NCBI RefSeq assembly: GCF_014633365.1
Contig: NC_068347.1
Span: forward strand, 14,840,433 to 14,904,432
Direction: 5' to 3'
Length of the DNA: 64,000 nt
From: Diospyros lotus
Lineage: Eukaryota > Streptophyta > Magnoliopsida > Ericales > Ebenaceae
Position numbers and translations under genes: made by a program. This document shows positions 59,851 to 64,000 of the stretch, piece by piece (position 1 is the stretch's first letter; each line of letters begins with the position of its first letter). The notes below the pieces were generated by a model. That model saw only the letters and a program-made list of their open reading frames with translations. It did no database searches and was not told the DNA's origin.

Positions 59851-62567
59851 TATAACACCCTCTTTCCTAGATCTGCCCGAGAAGAGGTGCTACGGGAAAA
59901 AGAAAATAAACTAACTGATAAACTGAATTCTGATACCAATACTGTATATGTCAATTAACTGTAATAAAACTCTGAGTCAACAAAAACTGAAATCATAAAC
60001 TGCATCTAAGGGAAATCCCTAAACTGGAATATAAAATAAACCTAAACTGATCAAACACTAACTAATAAACTAACAACTCCCAGACATCTTTGGTCTTGAA
60101 TGGCTCTATGTACACACACTACTGGATACTGCTGCTAGGCCCCACATCTGGTACTCCCCCGTTAGGACCTGGAATGGTGAAGAGTACAAGGTGAGCTACA
60201 AAGCTCAGCAAGTAATAAACTGGAAAGGAAAAACTGAAGCTGAATCGAGAAATATCGATACTGATTAAAACTTATTGAACTTGTACTGAGAGATATAATA
60301 ATCACTGGATGGCATTATATGATGTAATGCACATAAACTGTAAACTAAATGCAGGTATGCAGCTTTGGCACGTAGGCCCACATAACTGTAATACATACCT
60401 GGCTGATCTGAATCCTGTATACACAAAAATTGTAAGCACATACTGTGGGCAATATGCCCCTGGCTCTGTGGTCGACAACAGGTGAGCAAAACAAAACTGA
60501 AAACTAAACTAGTGGGATCCCCGCGGACAAGCCGCCTGGCGCGCTTAATGCAATGTTGTGCACATATATATGCTGGCACACAATATGTAGTGCTCCATAT
60601 AAAATTGTGCCAAATGTTCATACCAAAAATGTATGCACATAATCTCACAAATAATGCTGACCATGTCATAATAATATACTAAACATATAATCTAATCTTC
60701 AATGTATTAGAATACAAAGATTCCATGAACTATGTATTATGGCATGGGCATGATTAGCTCACTATAATCTGGCATTTAAATTCAATAGGTGTATTGACTA
60801 TTTTATCGAAGTTAAACTTGAATTGGACTTTCTAAAAGCCTACTTGAAATTCTGAGGAGACCCATCCAGATACTAGAAAAAGGGCATACGGATACTCTGA
60901 AGGGTATTTGGATAATCTAGGATAAAGGCTTTCGGATACTAAAAGAGACAACTTTAAGAAAACACAGAATTCAGGACAGATTGTTACCCTTTCGTATTTT
61001 AGCCATAACTCTCTTTTCTGAACTTAGATTGAGCTGATTCAAATTGATATGGAAAGAAAAGAGGAAGAAATACAACTTTCATGTTTTGCATTTTGCGAGA
61101 TTCAGGCTCCATAAAGGTCAAAATTGGCCCGCAAGAGAACAAAAGCTTTTTGGAATTCTGAGTGGACAGATTGATACCCTTTTGTATTTTTGCCATAACT
61201 CTCTGTTCTGAACTCCGATTGATCTGATTCAAATTGATATTGAAATATGAGAGGAATACCTAAAACTTTCATGTTTTTATTTTTTCTATATTCGGGCTCC
61301 ATCAAGGCCAAAATTGTCCCGCAAAAGAACAAAACTCAAAGAGACAACTTTAAGAAAACACAGAATTCGGAACAGATTGATACCCTTTCGTATTTTTGAC
61401 ATAACTCTCTCTTCTCAACTCATATTTAACTGATTAAAATTGATGTAGAAATAAAATAGGAAGACCTAAAACTTTTATGTTTTGAAGTTTCCGAGATTCG
61501 GGCTCCATCAAGGTCAAAATTGGCCCGGAAGAGAACAAAAACTTTCTGGAATGCTGGGTGGACAGATTGATACCCTTTCGTATTTTGGCCAAAAGTCTCT
61601 CTTATGAACTCCGATTGAGCTGATTCAAATTGATATGGAAATAAAAGAGGAAGACCTACAACTTTTATGTTTTGAATTTTCCGAGATTCGGGCTCCATCA
61701 AGGTCAAAATTGGCCCGTAAGAGAACAAAAACTTTCTGGAATGCTGGGTATCCGAATACTGAATTCTTGTATCCGGATACCTTCATCTTCCAAACCCAAA
61801 AATGAGACACGGATAAAGACGCCATGGATTCAATTTAAAGCTAAATAACAACACCATTCCGAAAGAAATCTCGGGGAACCAAGTCCCAATTGGTAAGAAA
61901 CAATCATATGAATGAACAAGGGATTAAAACTTGAAGAATCAAAGATAAAGATCCAATGAATAATCTGATCATGCACACTGTTACGCTGATATATATGTAT
62001 GTAAAAACTGATCTGCAATTCAATATAGATCCTACAAAAGTTGAGTTTGATTGCTACACATGCTCCCGTAAGAATTATTTACAAGGAGAAGAACTTGCCT
62101 TTTGATTTGATCAATCAACCGATGAAGACCAACGGATGGAACTTGGATGAACTCTAGGTTTCTTCAATTTGTTTTCTTTGTTCTTCACAGCGTGACTCTA
62201 TGCTAGAGTTTAAAGGCTTATATATATGTATATATAAGTAGGAAATACAACCCTAAATCCCATAACTCACACTCCTTTAGTAATTAGGAGACTATAATTT
62301 AATCCCTCTTCTTACAAGGATTCTTCCAACATAATAACTCTTAATTAAATAATTTAATTCTAATTAACAAACCTCTAAAAGACTGCCATGTCCTTATATT
62401 CAATCCTCACAATTTAATAAGAATCTAATGCTATTTAAATATTATTTTCTCAAATAAAATCTCAATTGCCACATTAAGTAATTAACTCGCAATATCTTAG
62501 ACTGAAAATTAATGAAATAAATTAATCAATGCTAAATAAATACTAAACCCTCTGATGGGTCGTTACA
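59851..62567 (-). mobile_element. Family A copy A5, 5' LTR of a truncated element
   Basis: 2,717 bp, TATAACACCCTCTTTCC (decayed TGTAAC) ...GGGTCGTTACA. It is more diverged from A1, A3 and A4 than they are from each other. The palindrome array is reduced to a few words (60860-60935, 61748-61780); between them sits a 190/206-bp tandem repeat. TATATATG near 62220. Confidence 0.85.
60955..61745. repeat. 190/206-bp tandem repeat in A5
   Basis: ACAGATTGATACCCTTTCGT starts at 60976, 61166, 61372 and 61562 (spacings 190, 206, 190). Each unit includes GAACTCCGATTGAGCTGATT, CAAATTGATATGGAAATAAA and GATTCGGGCTCCATCAAGG. The longer spacing contains an extra AACTTTAAGAAAACACAG segment. Confidence 0.92.
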
Positions 62568-62964
62568 TTGCATTTTTCATTTTCTTTCTTCTTTTCTTTT
62601 AATTCACAAAATACAAAAAAAAAATATATACATATATATATAATTCCATTTATTTAATTTACTCCCTCATTATTATGCACATGGGCCTAAGCCCCATTTC
62701 AAAAAAATCCATTCATATAAATACATGGGCCCAAGCCCAACTCATTGGCCCAATTACATATAATGGCCCAATGGGCTTCACAACATTACAAGCATTAAAA
62801 TATACAAAATCTCCTCTTGGCTCAACCCAAGTTTCCAAGGCCCAATCCGTTAATCTAAACACATCACATGTGCCATTCTATTTTAATTTAAAACACAATA
62901 TTCACCAATGGGCTCAAGCCCAACCCATCCACTAAATACACAACACATTACTACATGGCTTAGG
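62568..62964. other. Spacer between two LTRs, no gene
   Basis: AT-rich, with repeated GGGCCCAAGCCCAA / AATGGGCCTAAGCCC wording (62690-62770, 62905-62930). The same GGCCCA style occurs in LTR sequence elsewhere. The ORF at 62675-62935 is not supported. Confidence 0.45.
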
Positions 62965-64000
62965 TGTAACGCCCCGCTCCCACTTACGGGTGTTACTCGT
63001 GAACAATTACCCGAACTGTTCACCTGCCCGGTCTGAGATGAAGGGCAGACTATGTTTCAAGAAGAAACGCCCTAGGTGGGAACTAGGCTCGTCCTTCCTT
63101 TCCCTCATTCCCAGGATTTTCTAGCAGGATTGGGCTTTAAACCACACTGCGTTTGGTTAAAAGGAAATCTCGCGAAGACACCCAATCATTATTTTCTCAT
63201 TTGAATTTAATTCTTTTTCGAGCAAGAATTTTACCGGGCTCCAAAAATCAACATTTAAACCAATCTATTGATGGATAACCAAATTTGGAGGAAAAACTCA
63301 TCGTTTCCAAATTTCTAAAATTCTGGCATTTTCTCCAAAAATGCCCGAAAAATCCCTTTATTTTGAAAATTCCTCCGGGGCCCAAATTCAATTAAGAAAT
63401 GCCCCAAAATTTCCTAAATTTTCCATTTTTTAAAAAAAAATTGGCCGGCGGGGCCCGCTGGCCCACGCGGAGCCCCGCTGGTCGCTGGCCGCGCCTGCCC
63501 GTGCGCGCGCGGCCGCCCGTCCGCACACGCCCGCACGCGGGCGCGGCCGCCCGCGCGCTTGCCCGCGCGCGTGCCCGCACTCTGGTGCGGCCGCTTGGGC
63601 GCGCGGCCGCCCTTGCCCGCGCGCACGGCCGCCCAGCAACCTGCTGCTGCTGGCTGCCCCTGCTGCCTTTTTCACTTCTCTTTTTTTTTTTTTTTTTTAT
63701 TCTTGGGTCTCCTAACCCAATTTTTCTAGAATTCAAAATAATCAAAAATCCTTCACATTCATTTTGATTTTGCCTCTAATTCTCCATAATCAAGGCTTAA
63801 ACCCAACTTTCAATACTTCCATAACAATATCAAACACACACAAATTTTCCAACAACCCATAAATGCCCAAATTCTCCAGATTTTTCTTTCCATATATACA
63901 CATCAAAATGTACCCTTTGGGCTTAAAGAAACCCTTACACAAGGCATATACAAATTAGGCAAAAATTACACCATTTGGAAAAATATACAAAATTCTTCAT
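62965..64000 (-). mobile_element. Start of a C-related LTR, cut by the window end
   Basis: TGTAACGCCCCGCTCCCACTTACGGG matches the right LTR of element C over about 170 bp, then diverges. A very GC-rich block (63440-63660; GCGCGGCCGCCC repeats) and a T-run (63680-63699) follow. Open frames at 63392-63767 on both strands come from the GC bias. No CA end is in view. Confidence 0.6.

Noticed and set aside
63392..63767. ORFs of up to 122 codons on both strands at the window end
   Set aside because: GC-rich low-complexity block in an LTR; both strands open and no domain.

Overview
The window is repeat-dense nuclear DNA from a flowering plant, with no recognisable host gene, rRNA or intact tRNA. 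The evidence is Ty3/gypsy retrotransposons of plant-specific lineages (Tat and chromovirus/Tekay-like), tRNA-iMet-type primer sites, 5-bp target-site duplications (TSDs), AT-rich spacers and heavy C-to-T decay. I cannot name the species.

Layout. 1-583 is the end of an LTR ('family B'). 584-6329 is old transposon debris: a perfect hairpin, an 81-bp duplication, a TTTCGAAA palindrome array and a truncated LTR. 6330-18757 is a structurally complete 12.4-kb Tat-lineage element (LTR, PBS, gag, pro, RT, RNase H, IN, antisense gene, PPT, LTR) with TSD ATTAT. It landed about 35 bp past the TATA box of an older LTR-like sequence. 18763-26494 is older LTR-like sequence holding a family B solo LTR (21459-24080). 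26495-34310 is a 5'-truncated Tekay-like chromovirus whose pol is split by a solo LTR of its own family ('family A'); it ends in a family A 3' LTR. 34611-48117 is a tandem array of about 450-bp units, split by a family B LTR (38447-47345) that carries three further insertions (A3, E and A4). 48119-59817 is a minus-strand, apparently non-coding LTR element ('C') with PBS and PPT but unlike LTRs. 59851-62567 is another family A LTR with its own PBS. 62965-64000 is the start of a C-related LTR that runs off the window.

Working parts. Only the Tat element still shows a full gene set, and it is disabled by two in-frame stops around gag/pro/pol, one in integrase and one frameshift at a C-run. Its 3' region carries an antisense gene that I reconstruct as three exons with two short phase-compatible introns, encoding about 785 residues: a plant 'putative gypsy type transposon' domain, an acidic linker, a coiled coil and a basic tail. 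A 112-bp tandem array lies just upstream of its start.

Three signals deserve most attention: the spliced antisense gene, the dense ATCCGGAT palindrome arrays inside every family A LTR, and the 450-bp satellite, which appears to derive from the terminal part of a family B-like LTR.
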